A stretch of DNA of 64,000 nt, taken from assembly GCF_005877005.1 (NCBI RefSeq), contig NZ_SSNH01000001.1, positions 620,001 to 684,000 of the forward strand, in the 5' to 3' direction. Of this stretch, positions 8,625 through 17,776 are shown one piece after another (within the stretch, counting starts at the first letter, position 1; each line of letters starts with the position of its first letter). Position numbers and translations under genes: made by a program. This DNA comes from Sinomonas susongensis. GTDB taxonomy: Bacteria > Actinomycetota > Actinomycetes > Actinomycetales > Micrococcaceae. A model generated the notes under the pieces. That model ran no database searches, was not told the origin of the DNA, and saw only the letters and a program-made list of their open reading frames with translations.

Positions 8625-10043
8625 GTGGCCGCGGGCGAGGCCCGGGGCCTCATGTCCCGGGCCTACCGTGGCCTCGTCGTAGGGCTCCTCGCGATTGTCA
8701 CGTGCAGTGCCTTCGAGGCCATGGCGGTCACGACGGCGATGCCCGTCGTCGCTGCCGACCTCGGGGGCCAGCGGTCCTACGGCCTGGCGTTCTCGCTGTA
8801 CCTCACGGCGTCTCTGGCTGCCACAGCGGCCGCCGGTCCCTGGTGCGACCGGTGGGGCGCGCGTCCTTCCCTCCTCACGGGCCTGCTCCTCATGTGCGCC
8901 GGCCTCCTCCTGTGCGGCGGCGCGTGGGACTTCACGGCCTTCACGGTCGGGCGCATGGTCTCGGGGGCGGGCGCGGGCTTCATGATCGTGCCCGTGTACG
9001 TCATCATCGGCCAGGCCCTCCCGCCTGCTCTCCAGCCCATCCTGTTCGGCTGGTTCAGTGCCGCATGGGTCGTCCCGTCGCTCGTCGGTCCCTACGTCTC
9101 GGGGCTCCTGGCGGAGCACGCGAGCTGGCGCTGGGCCTTCTTCGGGGTGGCCCCCATCGTCGTCGTCGCGGTGCTGCTCATGTGGCCCCGCATCAGGGCC
9201 CTTGGGGCGCCCGGGGAGAAGTCCCTGGCGGCGGGCGAAGGACGGCGTCGTGCGCTCCTCGGTGCCGCCCTCGCTGCTGGCGTCGCCGTCGCCCAGTGGA
9301 CGGCCCAGTCCTCGGCCGATCCCGGGATCCGGGAGGCCGTCGCGCCGGCAGTGCTCGCCCTCCTCGCGCTCGCGGGGGTCGCCGCCGTCGTCCTGACCGT
9401 TCCCCGACTGCTGCCCCCTGGCTCCTTCCGGCTCGCGCGCGGGCTGCCGGCCGTCATCGTCGTGCGGGGCCTGCTGACGCTCGCGTTCTTTGGAGCCGAG
9501 GCATTCGTGCCGCTCATGCTCGTGGACCGCTACGGGCTCGAACCGTCCCTCGCGGGGCTGGCGCTCACGGGCGGTGCGCTCGGGTGGACGATCGGATCCT
9601 TCGCCCAGGCGAAGGGATGGCTTCCGCGCCCGGCGTTCCTCATCGTCGGGCCTGGGACGGTGGGGGCGTCGATGGGCGGCGTCGCACTCGTCGTCCTCGC
9701 GCAGGGCGCACCCCTCCTGCTCGCGTCGGCCTGGGCCGTCGCCGGGATCGGGATGGGCCTCGCGACGTCGACGACATCGGTGCTCGTGCTCGAGCTGAGC
9801 AGCGCGGCCGAGCGGGGGAGGAATTCGGCCTCGCTCCAGTTGGCCGATATGCTCGGTGGAGTGATTGGAACCGCCGGAGCAGGAACGCTGTACTCCCTGA
9901 TGCTGACCCCGGACAGGGCCCCCGGCCCCGGTGCCTTCGCCCTCCTCGTCGGCGCCCTCGCCGTATCCGCCCTGTTCGGCGCTGCAGCGGGCTTCAGGAC
10001 CAGCACGCCGTCGCCCGCCGTCCGCGAGGCGGATCGGGCGTGA
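8625..10043 (+). CDS. MFS transporter, DHA2-like drug exporter family
   Basis: A 472-residue permease with about 14 predicted membrane helices. The motif near residue 70 (GPWCDRWGARPSLLTG) corresponds to MFS motif A, and GRMVSGAGAGF to the DHA motif after it. The GTG at 8625 directly abuts the DUF3039 stop (coupled start). An alternative is the ATG at 8652, which begins MSRAYRGLVVG and would place the first helix at the usual distance. Substrate unknown. Its stop overlaps the helicase start as GTGA. Confidence 0.86.
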   Translation: MAAGEARGLMSRAYRGLVVGLLAIVTCSAFEAMAVTTAMPVVAADLGGQRSYGLAFSLYLTASLAATAAAGPWCDRWGARPSLLTGLLLMCAGLLLCGGAWDFTAFTVGRMVSGAGAGFMIVPVYVIIGQALPPALQPILFGWFSAAWVVPSLVGPYVSGLLAEHASWRWAFFGVAPIVVVAVLLMWPRIRALGAPGEKSLAAGEGRRRALLGAALAAGVAVAQWTAQSSADPGIREAVAPAVLALLALAGVAAVVLTVPRLLPPGSFRLARGLPAVIVVRGLLTLAFFGAEAFVPLMLVDRYGLEPSLAGLALTGGALGWTIGSFAQAKGWLPRPAFLIVGPGTVGASMGGVALVVLAQGAPLLLASAWAVAGIGMGLATSTTSVLVLELSSAAERGRNSASLQLADMLGGVIGTAGAGTLYSLMLTPDRAPGPGAFALLVGALAVSALFGAAAGFRTSTPSPAVREADRA

Positions 10044-11830
10044 CGGACACGCTCTTCGGTGGCCACGGCCAAGAGTCCTCGCGCGCCCTCTCCCCGGCCT
10101 ACCCCGAGCGCGCCGCATGGGGCACGGCGCCCAAGCTGCGCGCCTGGCAGCAGGAAGCCCTCGACAGGTACCTCGAGCTCGGGCCGCGGGACTACCTCGC
10201 CGTCGCGACTCCCGGCGCCGGCAAGACGACGTTCGCGCTCCGCGTCGCATCGACGCTGATCGACCGCGGCCTCGTCAACCGCATCACGATCGTCGCGCCG
10301 ACGGATCACCTCAAGCGCCAGTGGGCCGACGCCGCTGCGCGGGTCGGAATCGCGATCGACCCCAACTTCAGGAACTCCGACGGGCAGCACGGGCGCGACT
10401 TCATCGGCGTCGCGGTCACCTACGCGCAGGTGGCGAGCAAGCCTCTCCTGCACCGGGCCAAGACCGAGGCCGCCCGGACCCTCGTCATCCTCGACGAGAT
10501 CCACCACGGCGGCGAGTCGCTCTCATGGGGCGACGGCCTCCGCGAGGCGTTCGACCCGGCCGTCCGGCGGCTCGCCCTCACGGGCACCCCGTTCCGTTCC
10601 GACACGTCGCCGATCCCCTTCGTGGACTATGTCGAGGACGCCGACGGCATCCGGCGGTCGAAGGCCGACTACACCTACGGCTACGGCCAAGCTCTTCGCG
10701 ACAACGTGGTGCGGCCGGTCATCTTCATGGCCTACTCCGGGCAGATGCGATGGCGCACGAGTGCCGGCGAGGAGATGGCGGCGTCGCTCGGCGAGGCCGC
10801 AGTCACCAAGGACATCACCGCCCAGGCCTGGCGCACGGCGCTCAACCCCCAGGGCGAGTGGATCCCGGCGGTCCTCGCAGCCGCCGACCGGCGGCTCACC
10901 GAGGTACGCCGCACCGTGCCCGACGCGGGAGGGCTCGTGATCGCGACCGACCACGAGGACGCGCGGGCGTACGCGGGCCAGCTCAAGAAGATCACCGGCG
11001 AGTCTCCCGCCATCATCCTTTCCGACGATGCGAAGGCCTCGAGTCGGATCGAGGAGTTCGCCGCCGACGGCTCTCGGTGGATGGTCGCCGTGCGCATGGT
11101 GTCCGAGGGCGTCGACGTGCCTCGCCTCGCGGTCGGCGTCTATGCGACCTCGACGTCGACGCCGCTGTTCTTCGCCCAGGCCGTGGGGCGCTTCGTGCGC
11201 GCACGACGGCGGGGCGAGACCGCGTCCGTGTTCCTGCCCTCCGTGCCCCAGCTCATGGCGCTGGCGAACTCCATGGAGGCCGAGCGTGACCACGCGCTCG
11301 ACCGGCCGACCTCGGACGAGGACGGGATCATGGATCTCGAGGAGTCGCTCGTCGACGAGGCCAACCGCGAGGAGAAGGCTTCCGACACGCTCACGAAGGG
11401 CAAGTACGAGGCGCTGGAGTCGCAGGCGGCGTTCGACAGGGTGCTGTTCGACGGCGGCGAGTTCGGCACGGGGGGCGAGATCGGGTCGGATGAGGAACTC
11501 GACTTCCTCGGGATCCCCGGCCTGCTCGACGCGGACCAGGTTGCCACGCTCCTGCGGCAGCGTCAGCAGGAGCAGGTGTCGCGGCGGAAGGGCAGGCCTG
11601 CGGCGTCCTCGGCCCCTCCGGGCGTCCCGGACCACAGGCTCCTCATGGACCTCCGCAACGAGCTGGCCAAGAACGTCTCCGCGTGGAGCGCGCGTACGGG
11701 GACCCCGCACGGCGTCGTCCACACCAAGCTGCGCGAGGTGTGCGGGGGCCCGGCCGTCGCGCAGGCGAGCGAGGAGCAGCTGCGCGCGCGCCTCAAGAAG
11801 CTCCAGGAGTGGTTCATCGGGCGGTCCTAG
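10040..11830 (+). CDS. DEAD/DEAH-box superfamily II helicase
   Basis: A 596-residue helicase of the actinobacterial DUF3039-linked family. Motif I is TPGAGKTTFAL, motif II ILDEIHH, motif III LTGTPFRSD, motif V MVSEGVDVPRLAVG and motif VI QAVGRFVRARR, so both RecA-like domains are intact. The C-terminal 130 residues contain a basic helical region of unknown role that resembles a nucleic-acid-binding tail. The GTG start overlaps the MFS stop by 4 nt. It may act in DNA repair or RNA metabolism; substrate polarity cannot be inferred. It ends against a 17-bp repeat array. Confidence 0.9.
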   Translation: MTDTLFGGHGQESSRALSPAYPERAAWGTAPKLRAWQQEALDRYLELGPRDYLAVATPGAGKTTFALRVASTLIDRGLVNRITIVAPTDHLKRQWADAAARVGIAIDPNFRNSDGQHGRDFIGVAVTYAQVASKPLLHRAKTEAARTLVILDEIHHGGESLSWGDGLREAFDPAVRRLALTGTPFRSDTSPIPFVDYVEDADGIRRSKADYTYGYGQALRDNVVRPVIFMAYSGQMRWRTSAGEEMAASLGEAAVTKDITAQAWRTALNPQGEWIPAVLAAADRRLTEVRRTVPDAGGLVIATDHEDARAYAGQLKKITGESPAIILSDDAKASSRIEEFAADGSRWMVAVRMVSEGVDVPRLAVGVYATSTSTPLFFAQAVGRFVRARRRGETASVFLPSVPQLMALANSMEAERDHALDRPTSDEDGIMDLEESLVDEANREEKASDTLTKGKYEALESQAAFDRVLFDGGEFGTGGEIGSDEELDFLGIPGLLDADQVATLLRQRQQEQVSRRKGRPAASSAPPGVPDHRLLMDLRNELAKNVSAWSARTGTPHGVVHTKLREVCGGPAVAQASEEQLRARLKKLQEWFIGRS

Positions 11831-11844
11831 GGCCTGCCGAACGA

Positions 11845-11959
11845 GGGGGCCGTCGGACTACCGGGGCCGTCGGACTACGGGGGCCGTCGGACTACCGGGG
11901 CCGTCGGACTACGGGGGCCGTCGGACTACGGGGGCCGTCGGACTACGGGGGCCGTCAGA
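11845..11959 (+). repeat. 17-bp tandem repeat array at a convergent gene junction
   Basis: Six full copies of GGGGGCCGTCGGACTAC (some starting CGGGG) and one partial copy run from 11845. The last copy covers the stop codon of pncA (TCA at 11955-11957). The array lies between the convergent helicase and pncA genes. There are no spacers, so it is not a CRISPR. Confidence 0.93.
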
Positions 11960-12539
11960 CGACGTCGACGCCTGCTTCCTCGAGCTCACGGAAGGTCGGG
12001 GAGAGGTCGGGAGCAATTCCGGCGCAGAGGTGGGAGAGCACGCGCGTGCGGTAGCCGGCGCGGGCCGCGTCGAGGGCGGTTGCCCGGACGCAGTAGTCGG
12101 TCGCGATGCCCGCGACATCGACCTCGGTCACCTCGTGCCCCGCGAGCCACTCCTCGAGTCCGGGGGAGTCGTCGGAGGAGCCCTCCGCGTCGCCCGCCTG
12201 TGCGAGGCGGCCCTCGAACCCCGAATAGGCGGCAGCGTACTGGCCCTTGCGGAACATCGCATCGACGCTCGAGACGTCGAGGTCCGGATGGAAGGAGGCC
12301 CCCGGCGTCCCGGCGACGCAATGGGGAGGCCACGAGTCCACGAAGTCCGGCGTCTCCGAGAAGTGCGAGCCAGGCTTGATGTGCCAGTCCTGCGTGGTCA
12401 CGATCGCGCCGTACTCGTGTCCATTTCGGGCGACATGCTCGGTGAGCCGCGCGGCGACGCCCGCGCCGCCGTCGACTGCGAGGGATCCGCCCTCGCAGAA
12501 GTCGTTCTGCACGTCGACGATGATGAGTGCTCGCTTCAT
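11955..12539 (-). CDS. pncA: Nicotinamidase
   Basis: A 194-residue isochorismatase-fold enzyme that deamidates nicotinamide to nicotinate for NAD salvage. The catalytic Asp lies in IIVDVQNDFCEGG, the metal-site and Lys region in MFRKGQYAAAYSGF, and the nucleophilic Cys in GIATDYCVRATA. It follows pncB in the same direction with a 17-bp gap, so the two are probably cotranscribed and carry out consecutive steps. Its C-terminus (EEAGVDVV) ends inside the last unit of a 17-bp repeat array. Confidence 0.95.
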   Translation of the reverse strand: MKRALIIVDVQNDFCEGGSLAVDGGAGVAARLTEHVARNGHEYGAIVTTQDWHIKPGSHFSETPDFVDSWPPHCVAGTPGASFHPDLDVSSVDAMFRKGQYAAAYSGFEGRLAQAGDAEGSSDDSPGLEEWLAGHEVTEVDVAGIATDYCVRATALDAARAGYRTRVLSHLCAGIAPDLSPTFRELEEAGVDVV

Positions 12540-12556
12540 GGTCCTATTTTCTTTTC

Positions 12557-13900
12557 TCAGTCTTCGAGATACAGGGTCGGAATGGCGGCTTCGCCGCGGT
12601 GCATCCGCCTAGCCGCGGCGGGCAGCTCCGCCAGAGAGGCCTCGTGACGGGCCCTGGCCCGTTCGACGCCTTCCGCCCCGGTCCACCCCGGCTGGAGCTC
12701 GCCCTTGGCGATGAAGTGCTCGAGCAGGGGGCGGTCGTTGTTGTCCCCCTCGGGGGGCCGGCCGACGCCGACCACCTCCGCGGTTGCCGTGCCGTCCTCG
12801 TCGAGGCGTCGGAGCGCGTACTTCCGCCCGCCCACGGACTGCTTGTTCTTGGCCGCCTTCGCGACGGAGACGAACTCTCCGGCGTCGTCGGTCCTGCTCA
12901 CGAGCTTGTAGACCATCGACGCCGTCGGGGCGCCGGAACCCGTGACGAGGGCGGTCCCCACCCCGTACGAGTCCACCGGTGCGGCCGCGAGGGCCGCGAT
13001 GGCGAATTCGTCGAGATCCGACGTCACGACGATCCTCGTGTTGACGTTGCCGAGCTCGTCGAGGAGCCGTCGCACCGCATGGGCCTGGCCGATGAGGTCC
13101 CCGGAGTCGAGGCGGACGGCGCCGAGCCGCTCGCCCGCGATCTCGACAGCCGTCCGCACGGCGGTCTCGACGTCGTACGTGTCGACGAGCAGCGTGGTAT
13201 CCGCCCCCATCGAGGCGACCTGCGCCTCGAAGGCGGCACGCTCGGTGTCGTGGAGGAGCGTGAACGAGTGCGCCGCGGTGCCGACGGTGCGGATGCCGTA
13301 CCTGAGCCCGGCCTCGAGGTTCGAGGTGCTCGAGAAGCCGGCGACGACGGCGGCGCGCGCCGCCGCGACGGCGGACTCCTCCTGGGTGCGGCGCGAGCCC
13401 ATCTCGATGCAGGGGCGCCCGTTCGCGGCAACCGTCATGCGCGACGCCGCCGAGGCGATGGCGGAATCGTGGTTGAGGACCGAGAGGAGGTACGTCTCGA
13501 GGATGCAGGCCTCGGCGAAGGTGGACTCGACGATGAGGATGGGGGAGTTCGGGAAGTACGCCTCGCCCTCGGCGTAGCCCCACACGTCCCCGGAGAAGCG
13601 ATAGTCGGCGAGGTAGTCGAGCGTCTCGCGGTTCACGACGCGCGTGCGCTCGAGGAACGCGAGTTCCTCGTCCCCGAAGCGGAAGCCGGCGATGCCCTCG
13701 AGGAGCCGCCCGGTCCCGGCGACCACGCCGTACCGCCGCCCGTCGGGAAGCCGACGCGCGAAGACCTCGAACACCGCGCTGCGGTGGGCTGCCCCCGAGT
13801 GCAGCGAGGCCTGGAGCATGGTGAGCTCGTAGTGGTCGGTGAACAGCGACGTGCGGGGCGGTTCCTGCCGGGAGTATTCCTTGGCGCTCGAAGGGGTCAC
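12557..13900 (-). CDS. pncB: Nicotinate phosphoribosyltransferase
   Basis: A 447-residue enzyme making nicotinate mononucleotide from nicotinate, PRPP and ATP. SLFTDHYELTMLQA near the N-terminus, EMGSRRTQEESA, and VDTYD are family hallmarks; the length fits. The start is a GTG at 13900 with TAGAGT 6 nt upstream, so it is leaderless. It is first gene of pncB-pncA and divergent from clpS. pncB/clpS adjacency is common in actinobacteria. Confidence 0.95.
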   Translation of the reverse strand: MTPSSAKEYSRQEPPRTSLFTDHYELTMLQASLHSGAAHRSAVFEVFARRLPDGRRYGVVAGTGRLLEGIAGFRFGDEELAFLERTRVVNRETLDYLADYRFSGDVWGYAEGEAYFPNSPILIVESTFAEACILETYLLSVLNHDSAIASAASRMTVAANGRPCIEMGSRRTQEESAVAAARAAVVAGFSSTSNLEAGLRYGIRTVGTAAHSFTLLHDTERAAFEAQVASMGADTTLLVDTYDVETAVRTAVEIAGERLGAVRLDSGDLIGQAHAVRRLLDELGNVNTRIVVTSDLDEFAIAALAAAPVDSYGVGTALVTGSGAPTASMVYKLVSRTDDAGEFVSVAKAAKNKQSVGGRKYALRRLDEDGTATAEVVGVGRPPEGDNNDRPLLEHFIAKGELQPGWTGAEGVERARARHEASLAELPAAARRMHRGEAAIPTLYLED

Positions 13901-13906
13901 GGCTTC

Positions 13907-13912
13907 ACTCTA
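13907..13912 (-). promoter_or_regulatory. -10 box of leaderless pncB promoter
   Basis: TAGAGT on the minus strand lies 6 nt before the GTG of pncB. Confidence 0.55.
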
Positions 13913-13961
13913 TCCGCGGGGACCGGGAGCGGGCTGCCGCGGAGCGGGCGAGTGGCCTGCC

Positions 13962-13967
13962 TAGAAT
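13962..13967 (+). promoter_or_regulatory. -10 box of leaderless clpS promoter
   Basis: TAGAAT is followed by 7 nt and the ATG at 13975. It drives clpS and probably the following genes. Confidence 0.55.
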
Positions 13968-13974
13968 GGAGGCC

Positions 13975-14292
13975 ATGAGCCTGAGCGTCGCCACGGAACC
14001 GAGTCCTGGCCTCCGAGAACAGACGACGGCGGGAACGGACACCGCGCACCTCGTCCCGTGGAATCTCGTCGTGTGGAACGACCCGGTGAACCTCATGAGC
14101 TACGTGAGCTACGTGTTCCAGACCTATTTCGGCTACACCGAGGCGAAGGCGGACGCCCTCATGATGCAGGTCCACACCGAGGGGCGCTCGATCGTCTCCC
14201 ACGGTTCCAAGGAGACGGTCGAGCGGCAGGCGGTAGCGATGCACAACTACGGTCTGTGGGCCACGGTCGAGAGGGCTGGCGAGGATGGCTGA
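13975..14292 (+). CDS. clpS: ATP-dependent Clp protease adaptor ClpS
   Basis: A 105-residue adaptor that delivers N-degron substrates to ClpA/ClpC-ClpP. VPWNLVVWNDPVNLMSYV contains the binding-pocket WND motif; the KADALMMQVHTEGRSIV segment follows. ATG 13975 is preferred over ATG 13966 because the latter sits inside the -10-like TAGAAT. It overlaps the DUF2017 gene by 8 nt, forming the conserved clpS-DUF2017-murI operon. Confidence 0.95.
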   Translation: MSLSVATEPSPGLREQTTAGTDTAHLVPWNLVVWNDPVNLMSYVSYVFQTYFGYTEAKADALMMQVHTEGRSIVSHGSKETVERQAVAMHNYGLWATVERAGEDG

Positions 14293-14899
14293 GCCGTTCA
14301 CCTACGGGCGGAAGGGCATCAGCGCGCGCTTCGAGGACGCCGAGCGGGAGCTCCTGCGTGGGCTCTTCCGGGATGTCGTCGCCCTCCTCGAGCCGGACGA
14401 GCGGCCCGACGAGGATCCGCTGGCGGCGCTCGTCGGGATCAGCCCGGACGCCTCGGAGCCCGAGGACCCGGCCGTCAGGCGCCTCCTCCCGAACGTCTCC
14501 AGGGACGACGCCGAGGCCTCGCTCGAGTTCCGGCGGTTCACCGAGCGCTCGCTCAGGGAGACGAAGGCGGGTGCGCTCCGGGCCGCCGCGCTCGGGCTCG
14601 AGGCGCGCGACGTCGTCCTCGATGGGGCGGCGGCCGCGCACTGGGCGACGGCGCTCACCGACGTGCGCCTCGTCCTCGCCGAGCGGCTGGGCATCCGCAC
14701 GGAAGAGGACGCCGAGCGCGTCCACGCGGTGGCGGACTGGTCCGACGTGGGGGACGACGACGTCGACGCGTACCTCGCGCTCGTCTACAACTTCGTGACG
14801 TGGCTCCAGACCACGCTCGTCGACGCGATGATGGCGGCCCACAGGGCACAGGCAGGTCGGACGCGCGGTGGCAACGCCCCGGGCGCCGGAAAGGGCTAG
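14285..14899 (+). CDS. DUF2017 family protein
   Basis: A 204-residue protein found between clpS and murI in most actinobacteria. [21 protein letters not shown] at the N-terminus and [16 protein letters not shown] near the C-terminus are the recognisable parts. It is mostly helical and acidic with no catalytic motif. The start overlaps clpS by 8 nt, so translation is coupled; a role in ClpS/Clp protease function is plausible only by context. Confidence 0.9.
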   Translation: MAEPFTYGRKGISARFEDAERELLRGLFRDVVALLEPDERPDEDPLAALVGISPDASEPEDPAVRRLLPNVSRDDAEASLEFRRFTERSLRETKAGALRAAALGLEARDVVLDGAAAAHWATALTDVRLVLAERLGIRTEEDAERVHAVADWSDVGDDDVDAYLALVYNFVTWLQTTLVDAMMAAHRAQAGRTRGGNAPGAGKG

Positions 14900-14936
14900 G
14901 TGGATGACGAGAACGGCTGACCGCGGAGAGGACCCG

Positions 14937-15908
14937 ATGCTCGAGCGTTCGGAAAGGCCGATCGGGATCTTCGATTCGGGGGTCGGCGGCCTCACGGTCG
15001 CACGCGCGGTCATCGACCAGCTGCCGAATGAGTCCGTCCTGTATGTGGGAGACACAGCGCACGGTCCGTACGGGCCCCTCCCCATCGCCGAGGTCCGCGC
15101 CAACGCCCTCGGAGTCATGGACGAACTCGTCGATTCGGGCGTCAAGCTCCTGACGATCGCGTGCAACTCCGCCTCGGCCGCTGTCCTGCGCGACGCCCGG
15201 GAACGCTACACGGCGCGCTACGGGATCCCCGTCATCGAGGTCATCCAGCCCGCCGTGCGCCGCGCCGTCGTCGCGACCCGCAACGGCCGGGTCGGCGTCA
15301 TCGGCACGAGCGCGACGGTCGGCTCGCGAGCCTACGAGGACACGTTCGCGGCCGCTCCCGACCTCAGCATCTCGTCCGCGGCGTGCCCCGACTTCGTCCC
15401 GTATGTCGAGGCAGGGGTGACCACCGGCCCCGAGCTGCTCAAGGCGGCGGAGCGCTACCTCGCACCGCTCCGGGAAGCGGGCGTCGACACCCTGGTGCTG
15501 GGCTGCACGCACTATCCGCTGCTCACCGGCGTCATCAGCTATGTCATGGGGGACGGCGTGACGCTCGTCTCGAGCGCGGAGGAGACCGCGAAGGACGTCT
15601 ACCGCGCGCTCGTGAGCCACGGCCTGGAACGCCGCTCCTCGGAGGCACCCACCCACACGTTCCTCGCCACGGGCGATGCCGCGCAGTTCGAGGTCCTTGC
15701 CCGGCGCTTCCTCGGGCCCGAGGTGCAGCGCGTCGAGCACGCCGAGCACGTTGCGGCCCACTATCCGACGGGCAGCCTCGCCCGCATCACGCCCGAGATG
15801 ATCGAGGCAGCGCGCGGAGACGCGGGGGCGGCCGGCTTCGGGCGCGTCTCGTATTTCGTGGAGCCCTCGGCGGCGACAGACCCGGCCGCGGATAGGATGC
15901 ACCCGTGA
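14937..15908 (+). CDS. murI: Glutamate racemase
   Basis: A 323-residue enzyme that interconverts L- and D-glutamate for peptidoglycan. The Asp/Ser region [12 protein letters not shown], catalytic Cys in ACNSAS and second Cys in LGCTHYPLL are intact. ATG 14937 has GAGAGGA 7 nt upstream and gives the usual N-terminus; ATG 14904 would add 11 residues. The C-terminus is longer than in typical enzymes of about 270 residues. Its TGA overlaps the GTG of the next gene. Confidence 0.94.
   Translation: MLERSERPIGIFDSGVGGLTVARAVIDQLPNESVLYVGDTAHGPYGPLPIAEVRANALGVMDELVDSGVKLLTIACNSASAAVLRDARERYTARYGIPVIEVIQPAVRRAVVATRNGRVGVIGTSATVGSRAYEDTFAAAPDLSISSAACPDFVPYVEAGVTTGPELLKAAERYLAPLREAGVDTLVLGCTHYPLLTGVISYVMGDGVTLVSSAEETAKDVYRALVSHGLERRSSEAPTHTFLATGDAAQFEVLARRFLGPEVQRVEHAEHVAAHYPTGSLARITPEMIEAARGDAGAAGFGRVSYFVEPSAATDPAADRMHP
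15893..15898 (+). promoter_or_regulatory. -10-like box before the MBL gene
   Basis: TAGGAT inside the end of murI is placed 6 nt before the GTG at 15905. It may give an internal leaderless transcript within the operon. Confidence 0.4.
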
Positions 15909-16702
15909 AGCTCACTATCGTCGGTTGCAGCGGTTCCTTCCCGGGTCCGAGTTCGCCGGCGAGCTGCTACCTGCTGACCGCGAACGACGGCGAGCGCGAC
16001 TGGCGCGTCCTCCTCGACCTCGGCTCGGGCGCGCTGGGCACCCTCCAGCGGTACATGGACCTCGAGGACATCGACGGCGTGCTGCTCAGCCACCTCCACC
16101 CTGACCACTGCATGGACCTCACGGGCCTCCAGGTCGCGATCCACTGGGACCCGAAGGGCTGGAAGTCCGGTCGGGTCCCGGTCTGGGGGCCGGAGGCGAC
16201 GGCACGGCGCATCTCCATCGCGCTGGACATGGAGCCTGCCGCAGATCTCCACGAGGACTTCGAGTTCCACACGTGGACAGTCGGCGAGACCGTCGAACTG
16301 GGACCCTTCCGCTTCGGCGTCCACGCTGCGCGCCACCCGATCGCGGAGGCGTATGCCATGCGGATCGAGGCCGTCGAGCCGGGGCGGGACGGCAGGCCCG
16401 AGCGGCGGATCCTCGCGTATTCAGGGGACACGGACTCGTGCCCAGGCCTGCTCGACGCCGCCCGCGACGCCGACATGTTCCTGTGCGAGGCCGCGTACCA
16501 CGAGGGGCGGGACGACGCGATCGACGGCGTGCACCTCACGGGTCTCCGGGCTGGCCAGGCGGCCGCCGACGCCGGGGCGAAGCGTCTGCTCCTCACGCAC
16601 CTTCCGGTGTGGAACGACGCAAACCGTACGGTCGCCGAGGCTCAGCGCGCGTATGCGGGCCCGATCTCAGTCGCTGTCGCGGGCGTCCACTACATCGTCT
16701 GA
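15905..16702 (+). CDS. MBL-fold metal-dependent hydrolase (RNase Z/cyclic-phosphodiesterase-like)
   Basis: A 265-residue metallo-beta-lactamase-fold protein. The metal site [11 protein letters not shown] (HxHxDH) is intact, with further ligands probably in [18 protein letters not shown] and EAAYHEG. This set matches the ribonuclease Z-like family that follows murI and precedes rph in many actinobacteria. It may process RNA or cyclic nucleotides; the substrate is not certain. The GTG start overlaps murI. Its 3' end overlaps the convergent lgt gene by 36 bp. Confidence 0.88.
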   Translation: MKLTIVGCSGSFPGPSSPASCYLLTANDGERDWRVLLDLGSGALGTLQRYMDLEDIDGVLLSHLHPDHCMDLTGLQVAIHWDPKGWKSGRVPVWGPEATARRISIALDMEPAADLHEDFEFHTWTVGETVELGPFRFGVHAARHPIAEAYAMRIEAVEPGRDGRPERRILAYSGDTDSCPGLLDAARDADMFLCEAAYHEGRDDAIDGVHLTGLRAGQAAADAGAKRLLLTHLPVWNDANRTVAEAQRAYAGPISVAVAGVHYIV

Positions 16703-17569
16703 ACCGTCGGAGCTCGGCGTGTTCTTGCCGTCGGGCTCTGCTCGGCGCCTCGCGCGCAGCATCACGAGGGCGAACGCGACGGCGCCCCCGAGGAAGACCA
16801 GCCCGGCGACCCACGTGTTGACCCGCAGCCCCAGGATCAGGTTGGCGTAGTCCGAGCGCATCAGCTCGATGACGAAGCGACCGGCGGTGTAGATCATCAC
16901 GTAGAGGGAGAACTCGGCCCCGCGGGGGAGCCGGAAGCGGCGGGACGCGACGATGATCGCGAAACCGCCGAGGGTGCACCACAGTGCCTCGTAGAGGAAT
17001 GTGGGCTGGAAGTAGCCGATCACGATGGGGGAGCCGTCCGTGCCCACGGCGGCCCCGCCGCTGGAGGGGTCCATCTGGTGGATCTGCAGGCCCCACGGAA
17101 GCGTCGTCGGGTCCCCGTAGAGCTCGTTGTTGAACCAGTTGCCGAGGCGGCCGAGCGCCTGTGCGAACAGGAGGCCCGGGGCCAACGCGTCCGCGAACGC
17201 GGGCAGGCTCGCCTTCGCACGGCGGCAGCCGATCCATGCTCCCAGGCCCCCGAGGGCGATGGCCCCCCAGATCCCGAGCCCGCCGTCCCAGATCGCGAAC
17301 GCGTTCCAAGGGTCCTTGCCGGGCAGGAAGTAGAGCTCGGGATCGGTGATGACGTGGTAGATGCGGCCGCCGATGATGCCGAACGGGACAGCCCAGAGCG
17401 CGATGTCGAGGACCTCGCCCGGCTTGCCTCCCCGGTTCACCCAACGGCGGCTCGTGAGCCAGAGCGCCACGGCGATGCCCGCGAGGATGCACAGTGCATA
17501 GAAGTGGACCGAGAGCGGGCCGACCTTGATCGCGTTGACCGTGGGAGACGGAATGTAGGCGGGGAGCAC
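16667..17569 (-). CDS. lgt: Prolipoprotein diacylglyceryl transferase
   Basis: A 300-residue integral membrane enzyme that transfers diacylglycerol from phosphatidylglycerol to lipobox cysteines. Motifs are VHFYALCILAGI (first helix) and LGRLGNWFNNELYG (Lgt signature), followed by PTFLYEALWC and GRFVIELMRSDYAN. The start is a GTG at 17569 with TAGACT 7 nt upstream; the open frame continues 50 codons upstream only because of the 19-bp repeats there. The hydrophilic tail ([20 protein letters not shown]) is encoded opposite the MBL gene's end. Confidence 0.94.
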   Translation of the reverse strand: MLPAYIPSPTVNAIKVGPLSVHFYALCILAGIAVALWLTSRRWVNRGGKPGEVLDIALWAVPFGIIGGRIYHVITDPELYFLPGKDPWNAFAIWDGGLGIWGAIALGGLGAWIGCRRAKASLPAFADALAPGLLFAQALGRLGNWFNNELYGDPTTLPWGLQIHQMDPSSGGAAVGTDGSPIVIGYFQPTFLYEALWCTLGGFAIIVASRRFRLPRGAEFSLYVMIYTAGRFVIELMRSDYANLILGLRVNTWVAGLVFLGGAVAFALVMLRARRRAEPDGKNTPSSDGSDDVVDARDSD

Positions 17570-17576
17570 GTTCCCC

Positions 17577-17582
17577 AGTCTA
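17577..17582 (-). promoter_or_regulatory. -10 box of leaderless lgt promoter
   Basis: TAGACT on the minus strand, 7 nt before the GTG of lgt, lies in the first unit of the 19-bp repeat. Confidence 0.5.
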
Positions 17583-17689
17583 GAGGTGGGAGGGGAGTCT
17601 AGAGGTGGGAGGGAGTCTAGAGGTGGGAGGGGAGTCTGGAGGTCGGTGGGGAGCCTAGGGATCGGAGGGGAGCCTGATGGTCGAGGGGG
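17577..17689 (+). repeat. Six 19-bp tandem repeats in the lgt upstream region
   Basis: Units start at 17577, 17596, 17614, 17633, 17652 and 17671, of the form AGTCTAGAGGTGGGAGGGG, progressively diverged away from lgt. On the minus strand the first three each contain TAGACT; the lgt-proximal one is in place as the lgt -10 box, so the array multiplies the promoter element. Confidence 0.9.
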
Positions 17690-17764
17690 AGCCTGAACCT
17701 GCAGCATCCGGGCCCGCACGGGACGCCGTCGTCAGGGCGCCAGCGATCGACGACGGGCGGCCGC

Positions 17765-17770
17765 TAAGCT
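17765..17770 (+). promoter_or_regulatory. -10 box of leaderless rph promoter
   Basis: TAAGCT is followed by 6 nt and the ATG at 17777. Confidence 0.55.
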
Positions 17771-17776
17771 GGTGCC

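Noticed and set aside
11845-11959. CRISPR array
   Set aside because: The 17-bp units are directly adjacent with no unique spacers and no cas genes are nearby; it is a plain tandem repeat. The same holds for 17577-17689 and 29553-29642.
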